Shown: positions 10,955 through 21,594 of the stretch, piece by piece
How the letters are laid out: every line of letters begins with the position of its first letter
How positions within the stretch are numbered: position 1 is the stretch's first letter
From: Halichondria panicea
Lineage: Eukaryota > Porifera > Demospongiae > Suberitida > Halichondriidae
NCBI RefSeq assembly: GCF_963675165.1
Contig: NC_087378.1
Coordinates: 2,039,525 to 2,103,524 of the forward strand
Direction of reading: 5' to 3'
Length of the DNA: 64,000 nucleotides
Translations under genes and position numbers: made by a program
Notes under the pieces: model-generated
Databases searched by the model: none
What the model saw: only the letters and a program-made list of their open reading frames with translations
What the model was told of the DNA's origin: nothing

Positions 10955-12032
10955 TCTGCAACAAGCTCGCACCCACTGACGCTCCTTTTTTCCATATTGA
11001 TAATCTAACCCAGATACACCCAGAACCCTCGTCAAACCCCTCCCTTTCGCAAATAAATGGTCGGAACGTTGAGAATCCTCGATGGTTTTCGACAGCGGCT
11101 CAAAGTACTTGTGGAACTGCAGCGCATGACGACAACTATATCAGAAAATGATGAGGTTCGTACCAAACAACTGTAGTGTATACCCCTCAGCTACTTGCCA
11201 AATGACACCTCGGGGTACTGAAACCTTAAAGTGCCAGTACAAGGTTCTAACCTTCCTATACGTTTCGGCAGGCGGGGGAGAGGGGGCGCGCCAAAACACG
11301 GGCGAAAAATTACGTTTTAGTACATACGTCGATTAAAGCAATTTTGTGCGCTGTCTGTGACCTTTCTGATGGACGCAGTGCAGTGCTGGGCACGCATTTA
11401 TGACTCAAATCGAGTCAATGGCAGGTATACATATATAAAGGGTTAAAGCTAGCCTCGTTTCCAGCCGAGTTGTCTCTAACAAATAATGCTAGGTCGCCGT
11501 ATTTTCCACTTCGTTTTAATAAAGAAAAATCAGCCTGGGACCGAGGCTACCTTAAAGCATGCAGCTCCAAGTCATGTATGCATGCATGGCTTCACTATAA
11601 GATGATGGTTTCAACTGATCCTGTATTATGACGAGCAGGAACTTTTCAACCCTTTGGGTGCACACAGGAAAAAGCACAAATAGTAAGTAACCTTACAGTC
11701 TGAACGTTGAGATATTGGTAATACACGTGCATGTATATTAATTGTGCAGGTACTTTTTATGACAACAATGTAAATGAGTGCAAAAAACTTATACACCTGT
11801 AAGGATACTCAGAATTAGTATGGTCCGGACACTATACTCGTGGATATACCGCTACCTACCTAGTTGTGAATGAACTCGGCATAACAATTACAAAGGTATT
11901 TGCCAGGAAATCCCCATTTACCTATATAATGACATACCTCCAGGCTAGCAGCTATAAATAGTGTGTCAGTTGGTTATAATCAATACAGACCTTGTTTGTA
12001 GAGATTCCAAGCAAAAGCACAACTTGGTGAAG
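10955..12032 (+). repeat. Upstream flank block of type B genes, copy 1
   Basis: About 1.1 kb of non-coding sequence starting ATTTCTGCAACAAGCTCGCA and running to the type B promoter. The same block is found at about 33660-35126, 37565-38548 and 41905-43214, always before a type B copy or its truncated form. It is therefore a co-duplicated 5' flank rather than an independent gene. No convincing coding sequence was seen; short open frames on both strands are not conserved between copies. Confidence 0.7.
11953..11961 (+). promoter_or_regulatory. TATA-like box of DR5
   Basis: TATAAATAG sits 72-80 bp upstream of the DR5 ATG, inside the conserved CTCCAGGCTAGCAGC / TGTGTCAGT context shared by the type B copies. 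Confidence 0.5.
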
Positions 12033-14338
12033 ATGAGCTGGGCAAGTGGAATATTTTTGATTGTGGTAGGTTACTGACTGTTATCGTAGAAACAATCATA
12101 TAGTTGCTACTTAATTGTATTCAGGTCGTTGCATTGGTGCAAACAAAACCACAGTATGAGGTGCAAGTGCAATCACCTGTCTCATTTTCATACGCTCCTG
12201 GAAATCAAAACCAACTATTTGATGACACTTGCTGTTCACCTAATGAAACGAACAATTGCTCGTCTACTGAAACCAACTGCTGCTTTACTGCATGTAACGA
12301 AACTCAAATCACCCTCTGCTTCAGAGAGGCTCAGCATTCAACAAATGACTCAGACTCTACCAACTGTCCTCTAGGATTGGCAACAGTCCTTTCTGATACA
12401 GTGGCTAATATCACATATAATTCTACAGCAAACCTAACCACCACCACCACCACCACGTATACAGTAAGTTGCTTAACATTCTTTTACTGATAAAGATGTC
12501 TACGCACATTATTTTCATAACATAGGGGAGTTTCCAACTTTTCTACAAAGTGGTAGCTTTGCAGCCAGTAAGAGAGATCGACCATGGAGTAAGCACTCTC
12601 AACTATACAATACAAGATATTTTTGTGCGTCCAATAGTATACAGTGGAGAACGAGCATTTCTATTGATTCGGGGCATTAGAGTGGTGTGCAGAGAAGGCT
12701 ACTTTGGTCCTGACTGTGGTTGCAGCACACGAAACGACTCCACTACCCTTGAACCACCCTCCTGGTCCAATGCCAATAATCTAGCATTCCTGTCCATTCT
12801 CCCGACAGCAGTGGGCGGGGCAGTGGGTGGACTAGTTTTTATGGTATTATTCCTTGTTTTTGTTATTGTGGTAGTGTGTGTCTGCAAGTGCAAGAGCAAA
12901 AGGAATCAAGCTACAAGAGGTGTTGGTATGGCTAAGATTAATCTGCATGCATGCACTTCTACATACATGTTACTAGTATAGTCTTGTTGCATGTACATGT
13001 ATAGAACCCTAAGGTACTTCGCGTTAGCTAGTATACTAAATACTGATATTGCAATCTTTGAATACAGTTACTATTGCATTCACGTCAGAGGAGAATCCAA
13101 GCAACACAGAAGATGATGCCCTCTCATTGTATACACAAGTCAACAAGGAGAATAGTAAGTAAACGTTAGCTTTGAAGTCAGTCTATGAAAGAGGCACATT
13201 AAAATTCAGAATGCAAGGTTTTAAAAATAACATTATCGATTGCATTGTTTTTGTATCAGATACCCAACAAGAGGAGGCCCCTCCAATTAACCCTTATCAG
13301 GAAAGCATCTACGCGGAGGTGAAGAAGACGAGATCGTTTACTAAGAACGGGCACGTTGACAAGGAGCCACACTACAGTACCCCTAGCAATGCCTCTACAC
13401 CACAGTACAGTGTACCTAGCACTGTTCTCATGGATACACCACAATACAGTACTCCACTTTCAAAGGACGCTAGCGATAACCTTAAGGAGCCACAGTACAG
13501 CACTCCTATTTCTAGGGGGGCTACCCTTACCTGTAAGCCCCAATACAGTACGCCTGTTAGCACACTACCCAGGGATTACCCTAAGGAGACACTGTACAGC
13601 ACACCTGTTTCCAAGGGGACTACATCACCACACACTAAGAAACCACAGGTATGCCTCTTTATAGCTAGTATAACGTAATTTTTGTGGGGTAAAAAAACGC
13701 GGTGATTTTCATGAGTAATTGACTTCGTTGCCTGTACTGCATGCATGCGTTCCGGTAAACCACGCCTGTACGCTCGAGCATTACTCAACCGAGAGCATTA
13801 TTGTATCATCTGAGTATAATATTGCTCTCGGTTGAGTATACTGCTCATGGTTTTTGTGATTTTTGTGGAGGTCAGCTTTCCCATAAAAAATAACGAATTT
13901 TTACAAAAATTATCCGCTACATGGTATGTGTTTGTACGGGATCACACTTGTACGTACTATTCCTACAGGTTGTGTATGGTGACATCTCGAGCATTACTCA
14001 ACCGAGAGCATTATTGCATCATCCGAGTATAATATTGCTCTCGGTTGAGTATACTGCTCATGGTTTTTGTGACTTTTGTGGAGGTCAGCTTTCCCATAAA
14101 AATAACGAATTTTTACAAAAATTATCCGCTACATGGTATGTGTTTGTACAGGATCACACTTGTACGCACTATTCCTACAGGTTGTGTATGCTGACATAAA
14201 GGTTTCCAGAACCACAGGGGATGAATCTACAAAGTCAAATAAAGTAGGTCACATAATAATTATCAGCATTAATTCGCTATGCAATCGTCTCCACAGAATG
14301 ACAAGATTGAAGTACAGTACTCGGAAATTCAAGCATAA
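12033..14338 (+). CDS. DR5: type B receptor with half a DSL domain and an L1 tail carrying six YxxP motifs
   Basis: Seven exons join without a stop to 450 aa: 12033-12065, 12125-12463, 12526-12925, 13068-13154, 13260-13648, 14181-14243, 14297-14338. Order: signal peptide (MSWASGIFLIV...), MNNL-like module (about 12-178), DSL start from Cys179 (CREGYFGPDCGCSTRNDST), TM (about 215-244) and tail (245-450). The DSL stops after three of six cysteines, where TLEPPSW replaces GHFTC...KVC...NC; the truncated form DR13 shares this. The tail has LYTQV, IYAEV, one HYSTP, one QYSVP, three QYSTP, one LYSTP, VVYADI and VQYSEI. YxxP sites typically recruit Crk/Nck-type SH2 domains, and IYAEV, VVYADI and VQYSEI fit the ITIM pattern. 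The donor GTATGG after codon 257 was preferred to a nearby GTGTTG; both keep phase 1. The binding partner is unknown. Confidence 0.8.
13773..14199 (+). repeat. 214-bp tandem duplication containing a fold-back element and a splice acceptor
   Basis: 13773-13986 and 13987-14199 are near-identical. Each begins CTCGAGCATTACTCAACC, contains a hairpin (13776-13846 and 13989-14059; arms built on CTCAACCGAGAGCATTATT) and ends in CCTACAGGTTGTGTATG, the acceptor and start of DR5 exon 6. The upstream duplicate exon start (about 13972) reads VVYGDI and then runs into the hairpin; the downstream one is the normal exon. The homologous DR13 locus has a single copy (hairpin at 39726-39794). Confidence 0.75.
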
Positions 14339-15285
14339 GCATAAGCGTTATTAGTGGCTGAAATTGCAGGGAAAACATTAGGTAATTATTACTGACTGAC
14401 TGTATATACACACATTGTTTTTATAGTGCTGTACAGTACTACAGCGGCCTGCAATGGGTTCAACATGCTTGGCCAAACAATATAATTAAATGTACTATAA
14501 TTATATATACAGTAATGTAGGTATGAAAGGTCATAATAAATTATTGTTTACAGAACAAAAGGTATAATAATCTTATGGTTTCTTTTTATGACTTCATAAC
14601 CTGTCTTACCTACCTTTAAAGTAGCTAATATCGTATTTAGATCAACTACACGGTAGTTCACAGTTATAAAAGAGTAGCTAAGCACCAACTGCACGGAAGA
14701 AGTATCAATCACACCTGACCCTAAACAGAATCTGTCCCTGACTCCTACTCATGCAGACTCTTACTTATTATATCAGAGTCCTACTTAATATATCGGAGTC
14801 CTACTTAATATATCGGAGTGGTACTTCATTAAAAAAAGAGGAACACAAATTGAAATGGCTTTTTGTCCTATTTGGCCCCTCATATAGGGCACGTATCTTC
14901 ATAATTAATTTGCTATGCAATCTTTCCTCTCCACAGAATGACAAATAATAGTACTCAGAAATTCAACTAAAACAGACTGTATTATTAGTGTCTTGGAGCT
15001 AGCATTTAGACGATCATGTAAACAACCCTACTGTTTAATCTGAAAGTGTTGCGTCAATGAACAGTGTTTTAAATTAGAAATTATAGGTCCAACATGCTTG
15101 GACAAGCATTCTTACTTCATGGTGGTTGACATGTATATATACCGGCAGTACACAGTAATGCAAACATTAACGGTTGTAATGATTGTGTACAGAAAGGCAT
15201 ATATAAACAATCTTATGGCTTCTTCCTGTATGACTTCACAACATTAGATAAACTAGTTCACCAGCAACTAAGCACAGCTACAAAG
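14339..15285 (+). other. Intergenic region with stalk-exon relic and type A upstream flank
   Basis: No gene is supported. At 14683-14760 a relic of a stalk exon is visible (CACCAACTGCACGGAAGAAG, then a Pro/Thr-like reading), followed by three tandem copies of a 20-bp unit CTACTTAATATATCGGAGT (about 14770-14822). A second relic of an exon 7-like sequence lies at about 14933. From about 14990 the sequence matches the upstream flanks of DR7, DR8 and DR14 (near 18110, 21300 and 40730) and probably carries the type A promoter. Confidence 0.55.
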
Positions 15286-17088
15286 ATGATCTTACACTGG
15301 ATACCTGAATTAATCTTGATGGTAAGCAGTTACATAATTATAATGTACTCGTAGGACAAACTATGCAAACAGGTCACAGTACTGGTGCAAGGACAACCAC
15401 AGTACGAGGTGCAAGTTGGACTGCCTGTCACGTTTACCTACAGACAGGGACTATTGGATAGGAATGTTTCATATGAGAACAGGCTAGCTGATGGCAGGTG
15501 TTGCTCATCTAATGAAGGAGGTACCTTTTGTCCCACTGCTTGTGAGAATCGTATCCTTCTCTGTTTCCGAGAGGCTCAGCATTTAGTGAATGACGCCAAC
15601 CTAGCCATCTGTCCTCTGGGAGGAATGACCTTCACTCCATCTGTAATGGATACAGGCATCATTACATTCAATTCTACAATTTCAGCAACTACCACTACAT
15701 ATCCAGTGAGTTGATATTTTCCAATCACTAATCAATTTAATTCTAATCCTCAGGGAAGCTTCCAACTCTATTAACTATCAAATTATTGCACTATCAAGGG
15801 GGTCACAAGAGGTTGAGAGTGGACAACGAACACTGACCCAGCCAATACAAGACAGAACATCTACTCTAACTAGCAGTCAATTTGGTGGTGTGAGGACTAG
15901 ACTATTTCTAAACAGAGGACTACGAGTTGTGTGCAAGGAAGGCTACTTTGATCCTGACTGTGATATCCCTTGTACCTCAAGAAATGACTCCACTGGACAC
16001 TTCACCTGTGACACTAATGGTACCAAGGTGTGTCTCCCTGGTTACCAGAGCCCTGAGACCAACTGTGTGGAAGGAACTGTCCCCCGCACTGCTAGCACTC
16101 CAGTCACTCAAACAACTACTCGTATTTTAACCATGGAAACATCATCACAAAGCAGCGATATGCCAACACGACAGACTATTACACCCACACCTCTTAGCAT
16201 TGTGGTGAGTACCGCTCCCGAGACAACATTTGTCATACAAGAGTTGACTACTAACAGTGACATATCTCCATCAGCTGTTAGTGCGGACATTGTACCCATT
16301 GTGGCTGGAGGAGTTGCCGCGGGGTTGGTGGTGTTAGTGTTGATCTTAATTGTCAACATTGTGTTGGTGGTTGGTGTTCTCAAAGTCAAGTTTATGAAAC
16401 ACTATTCAAATAAACAAGGTATGCTGTGATCATTGATGTTTTAAAGCATCTGTATTACAAAATAAACACATTAACCATTGAAGTTTGCATGTGAATCCCC
16501 TCTGTATTACATGAAACAGTGCGTGATTGTATCCCCTAAATAGATTGTCGTTACTAGATAAGCCTGAATTACCGCCACAATTATTCTAAACTTACAACTA
16601 TAAGCCCGTTTACCATCATAACTATACTAAAAGCAAATCGATAATAAAAAATAAAAGTCTGGCAGATAATTATATTTGCTGTTAATTGAACCCCTAATAA
16701 AAATTTAATGGCCCGAATCATAATTCCTTGTCTCAATAAGAACAAGAACTGCGGCTAACACTAAAGGCACACCCACTAGCTGGCATTAGGATACTTGAAC
16801 ATAAACCCCGATACTTGACATAGACATCCCAAATGTCATTACTAAATAATTTTGTGCAGTTTGTGTGAACACAAAAAAAGCTTACATGGCGATAATAATG
16901 TAATGTACGTACTAAACACAAAATAAAGAGTTATAATCACTCACTTTAACTGTTGCTTGTTTTCTTACCACCATGCAGGGTCTGCAACGGAGGAGAACAT
17001 CACTATGGGGGCGAATCCAGTGTACGAGATGGGGGGAGGTAGACACAACAGATCTGAGGACAATGTTGACTATGAGATAGTACGATGA
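15286..17088 (+). pseudogene. DR6: type A DSL receptor with S1 tail, disrupted at the start of exon 3
   Basis: Exons 15286-15321 (MILHWIPELILM), 15373-15705 (MNNL-like, 111 codons), 15754-16418 (DSL, long Thr/Ser stalk, TM) and 16979-17088 (tail with ANPVYEM and DYEIVR). The only defect seen is at 15774-15779, where CTCTATTAACTATC replaces CTCTACTATC. It adds four bases and an immediate TAA after QLY. The rest of exon 3 is open in the expected frame, including a DSL domain of the CDIPCTSRND subtype and the IVPIVAGGVAAG helix. No other acceptor rescues the frame, so this is either a young pseudogene or an assembly or sequencing error. Confidence 0.8.
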
Positions 17089-17369
17089 CTACCCAAATAT
17101 ACTCTGTGCAGTAGTTTTAGATCTATAGAAAGAGTAGCTTACACTTGTAATCTGTTTACATCACTGAAAATGGACCATCTGTCCTTCATAGATCAAAGTT
17201 ATTATTGATGTAACAGTTGTAAATCAGCCAAAACTAAAACTCACTGTATATGCCTAGCTAAGATGGATACCAACGAGATTACTGTAATCATCTTGACAGT
17301 ATGGGTGAGTCAAACAGCATCTTATAACAAGGTGTTATTGGTTTCTTAGTCTGTATACTGGTACAATTA

Positions 17370-18091
17370 AGCACAGCCACAGTATGAGGTGCAAGTTGAA
17401 TTGCCTGTTGTCAGATTTACCTACAGAGAGGGGCTATATATCACCAATGTGTGTTCCATACGAGAACAGACTATCTAATGGATTGTGTTGCTCGATTGTT
17501 TGTCCTATGCACTGCTTGTAAGAATCGGATCCACCTGTGTTTCCGAGAGGCTCAGCATTCATTGAATGGCACCAACCCAGCTGTCTGTCCTCCGGGAGCA
17601 CAATGACCTTCACTCCGTCTGTGATGGGTACAGACATCATTACACAATGCATTACAGTATACTCCTATTTATCTAGGGGGGTTACCCTTACCTACAAGCC
17701 CCAATACCCATGCAGGGATTATACCCTAAGGAGACACAGTAGGGCACACCTGTTTCTAGGGGGGCTACCCTTACCTACAAGCCCCAATAATTATAGTACG
17801 CCTGTTAGCACACTACCCAGGGATTACCCTAAGGAGACACTGTACAGTACATCTGTTTCCGAGGAGACTACATACATGACCAGTCACATGCAGGTATACT
17901 CCTGAGCTTGTACGGGATGAGTACTATTCTTAGGTTGTGTATAATTATGCTGACACATTAAGACTCCTACGATACCCAGAAATACGGGAAATGAATATAC
18001 AAAGTCAAATAAAGTAGGGCACATATCTTCATAATCAAAAATGTATGCCTCCACAGAATAACAAGTATAGTACTCAGAATTTCAACTATAA
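17370..18091 (+). pseudogene. DR6r: type A MNNL relic fused to L1 tail exons
   Basis: An MNNL exon relic (17370-17645) is joined directly to sequence from the middle of an L1 tail exon (17660-17895; repeated GGGGCTACCCTTACCTAC units and the TACCCTAAGGAGACAC units that encode YSTP repeats). Relics of exon 6 (about 17935-18030) and exon 7 (18051-18085) follow. DSL, stalk and TM are missing, so a deletion fused exon 2 to the tail. The frame is broken. A duplicate with the same junction is DR7r at 20568. Confidence 0.7.
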
Positions 18092-18396
18092 ACAGACTGT
18101 ATTAGTGTCTTGGAGCTAGCATTTAGACGATCATGTAAACAATCCTAGTTACAAGCTGTGAAAGTGTTGTGTCAATAAAAAGTGTTTTAAATTAGGTCCA
18201 ACATGCTTGGACAAGCGTTCTTACTTCATGGTGGTTGACATGTGTATATACCGGTAGTACACAGTATAATGCAAACATTACGGTCGTAATGATTGTGTAC
18301 AGAAAGGCATATACAAACAATCTTATGGCTTCTTCCTGTATGACTTCATAACGTTTTAAGAAAACTAGCTCACAAGCAACAAGTACAGCTACAAAG

Positions 18397-20266
18397 ATGA
18401 TCTTACAGTACTGGATACCTGGATTAATCTTAATGGTACGCAGTTACATAATTAGTGTACTCATAGGACAAACTATAATGCAAACAGGTCACAGCACTGG
18501 TGCAAGGACAATCACAGTACGAGGTGCAAGTTGGACCACCTGTCACATTTACCTACAGAGAGGGACTATCGGATAGGAATGTTTCATATGAGAACACACT
18601 AGCTGATGGCAGCTGTTGCTCACGTAGTGAAGGAAATACATCTTGTTCCACTGCTTGTGAGAATCGTATCTTTCTCTGTTTCCGAGAGGCTCAACATTTA
18701 GTGAATGACACCAACATAGCTGTCTGTCCTCTGGGAGATATGACCTTCACTCCTTCTGTAATGGATACAGGCATCATTACATTCAATTCTACAATTTCAG
18801 CAACTACCACTACATATCCAGTGAGTTGATATTTTCCAATCACTAATCAATTTAATTCTAATCCTCAGGGAAGCTTCCAACTCTACTATCGAATTATTGC
18901 ACTATCAAGGGGGGCACAAGAGGTTGAGAGTGGACGACGAACACTGACCCAGCCAATACAAGACAGAACATCTACTCTGACTGGTAGCAGTCAAATTGGT
19001 ATTGGTGTTGTCAGGACACAACTATTTATAAACGGAGGACTACGAGTGGTGTGCAGAGAAGGTTACTTTGGTCCTGACTGTGGTTGCAGCCCACAAAACG
19101 ACTCCACCGGACACTTCACCTGTCACATTAATGGTACCAAGGTGTGTCTCCCTGGTTACCAGAACCCTGAGATCAACTGCACGGAAGAAGCACTAATTAC
19201 ACCTGAAACTTCCCAGCCGACACCACACACTATACAGCACACTACTTTTATAACAGAGGCAATGACTACTACAGGCATAACAAATACTTTACCCACAATC
19301 ATGACAACTACGACTATTGATGAACCAACAGCTACAATACCGCCTAACATAATGCAGACGAGCTCTACAAATGAGCCTGCAAACGCAATAAGCTCACTAC
19401 AGCCGAGTTCAACTAGTGCTACAACAAACGCAGGTACTACTACGGATGTTTTGCCGATAGCAATAGGCGGGGCAGTGGGTGGCCTGGTTGTGGTGGTGAT
19501 AATCATATTAATCACAATTTTGCTGGTCCTCAAAACTAAGAGAAAGAAAAAGAGCGAAGAAGATGGTGAGTCAATCAGTGCATGAAACATATTCAAATAA
19601 ACAAGGTATGCTGTGATCATTGATGTTCTAAAGCATCTGTATTGCAAAATAAACACATTTACCATTGAAGTTTGGATGTGAATCCCCTCTGTATTACATG
19701 AAACAGTGCGTGATTGTATCCCTAAATAGATTGTCGTTACTAGATAAGCCTGAATTACCGCCACAATTATTCTAAACTGAAAACTATAAGCCCGTTTACC
19801 ATCATAATTATACTAAAAGCAAATCGATAATAAACAATAAAAGTCCGGCAGATAATTATATTCGCTGTTAATCGAACCCCTAATAAAAATTTAATGGCCC
19901 GAATCATAATTCCTTGTCTCAATAAGAACAAGAACTGCGGCTAACACTAAAGGCACACCCACTAGCTGGCATTAGGATACTTTAACATAAACTTGACATA
20001 GACATCCCAAATGTCGTTACTAAATAATTTTGTGCAGTTTGTGTGAACACAAAAAAAGCTTACATGGCGATAATAATGTAATGTACGTACTAATCACAAA
20101 ATAAAGAGTTATAATCACTCACTTTAACTGTTGCTTGTTTTCTTACCACCATGCAGGGTCTGCAACGGAGGAGCACATCACTATGGGGGCAAATCCCGTG
20201 TACGAGATGGGGGGAGGTGGACACAGCGGACCTGAGAACAATATTGACTATGAGATAGTACGATGA
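18397..20266 (+). CDS. DR7: intact type A DSL receptor, chimera of L2-type ectodomain exon with short S1 tail
   Basis: Four exons, 18397-18435, 18488-18820, 18869-19565 and 20157-20266, join to 392 aa with no stop. Signal peptide MILQYWIPGLILM; MNNL-like module (about 14-185) with paired CC and a CFREAQH core; DSL domain 186-228 with all six cysteines (CREGYFGPDC, GHFTC, KVC, final C); Ser/Thr-rich stalk to about 317, with many T/S/P and possible O-glycosylation; TM about 318-345 (VLPIAIGGAVGG...); tail with KTKRKKK stop-transfer, ANPVYEM (NPxY, PTB or endocytic type) and DYEIVR. Exon 3 is nearly identical to that of DR8, which has a long tail, but exon 4 is the DR6 type. The intron after exon 3 still holds the 3' end of a DR6-type exon 3 (19585-19608), marking the recombination point. 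Confidence 0.85.
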
Positions 20267-20567
20267 CTACCCAAACATACTCTGTGCAATAGCTTTAGAT
20301 CTATAGAAAAAGTAGCTTACACTACTTGCTTGTGATCTGTTTACTGAAATGAACCATCTGTATGTATATACTTCATGGATAAATTAAGTAAGTTATTATT
20401 GATGTGACAGTTGTAAGAATTAGAAAACTAAAGAAACTAACACTCACTGTATGCCTATAGCTAAGATGGATATCAACAAGATTACTGTAGTCATCTTGAC
20501 AATATAGGTGAGTCAAACAGCATCTTATAACAAGATGTTATTGGTTTCTTAGGCTGTACTGATTACA

Positions 20568-21292
20568 AGCACAGCCACAGTATGAGGTGCAAGTTGAATT
20601 GCCTGTCAGATACCTACAGAAAGGGGCTATATATCACCTATGTGTGTTCCATATGAGAACAGACTATCTTATGGATTGTGTTGCTCAATCATTTTGTCTC
20701 AGTGCTTATGAGAATCGGATCCACCTGTGTTTCCGAGAGGCTCAGCATTCAGTGAATGATACCAACCTAGCTGTCTGTCCTCCGGGAGCACATGCAATGA
20801 CCTTCACTCCGTCTGTGATGGGTATACAGACATCATTACACAATGCATTACATGCAGTACTCCTATTTATCTAGGGGGGGGGGGGCTACCCTTACCTACA
20901 AGCCCCAATATATACCCATGCAGGGATTACCCTAAGGAGACACAGTACAGCACACCTGTTTCTAGGGGGCTACCCTTACCTACAAGCCCCAATACAGTAC
21001 ACTTGTTAGCACACTACCCAGGGATTACCCTAAGGAGACACTGTACAGTACACCTGTTTCCAAGGAGACTACATACATGACCAGTCACATGCAGGTACTC
21101 CTTAGCTTGTACGGGATGAGTACTATTCCTAGGTTGTGTATAATTATACTGACACATTAAGACTCCCACGATACCCAGAATTACGAGGAATGAATATACA
21201 AAGTCAAATAAAGTAGGGCACATATCTTCATAATCAAAAATGTATGCCTCCACAGAATAACAAGTATAGTACTCAGAATTTCAACTATAAAC
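20568..21292 (+). pseudogene. DR7r: second MNNL-L1 tail fusion relic
   Basis: Near-identical in layout to DR6r. MNNL relic 20568-20845 is joined to tail-exon repeats (20865-21090, with a run of ten G at 20874-20883), then exon 6 and exon 7 relics (21130-21225 and 21253-21290). The shared fusion junction shows that the deletion happened once and was then copied together with the flanking type A unit. Confidence 0.7.
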
Positions 21293-21594
21293 AGACTGTA
21301 TTAGTGTCTTGGAGCTAGCATTTAGACGATCATGTAAACAATCCTAGTTACAAGCTGTGAAAGTGTTGCGTCAATAAAAAGTGTTTTAAATTAGGTCCAA
21401 CATGCTTGGACAAGCGTTCTTACTTCATGGTGGTTGACATGTGTATATACCGGTAGTACACAGTATAATGCAAACATTACGGTCGTAATGATTGTGTACA
21501 GAAAGGCATATACAAACAATCTTATGGCTTCTTCCTGTATGACTTCACAACGTTTTAGAAAACTAGCTCACAAGCAACAAGTACAGCTACAAAG

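Noticed and set aside
19156-19764. 202-codon minus-strand frame, Val/Ile-rich, opposite DR7 exon 3
   Set aside because: It is the reverse of the Thr/Ser-rich stalk and hydrophobic TM codons; similar shadow frames appear opposite every copy and carry no family motif.
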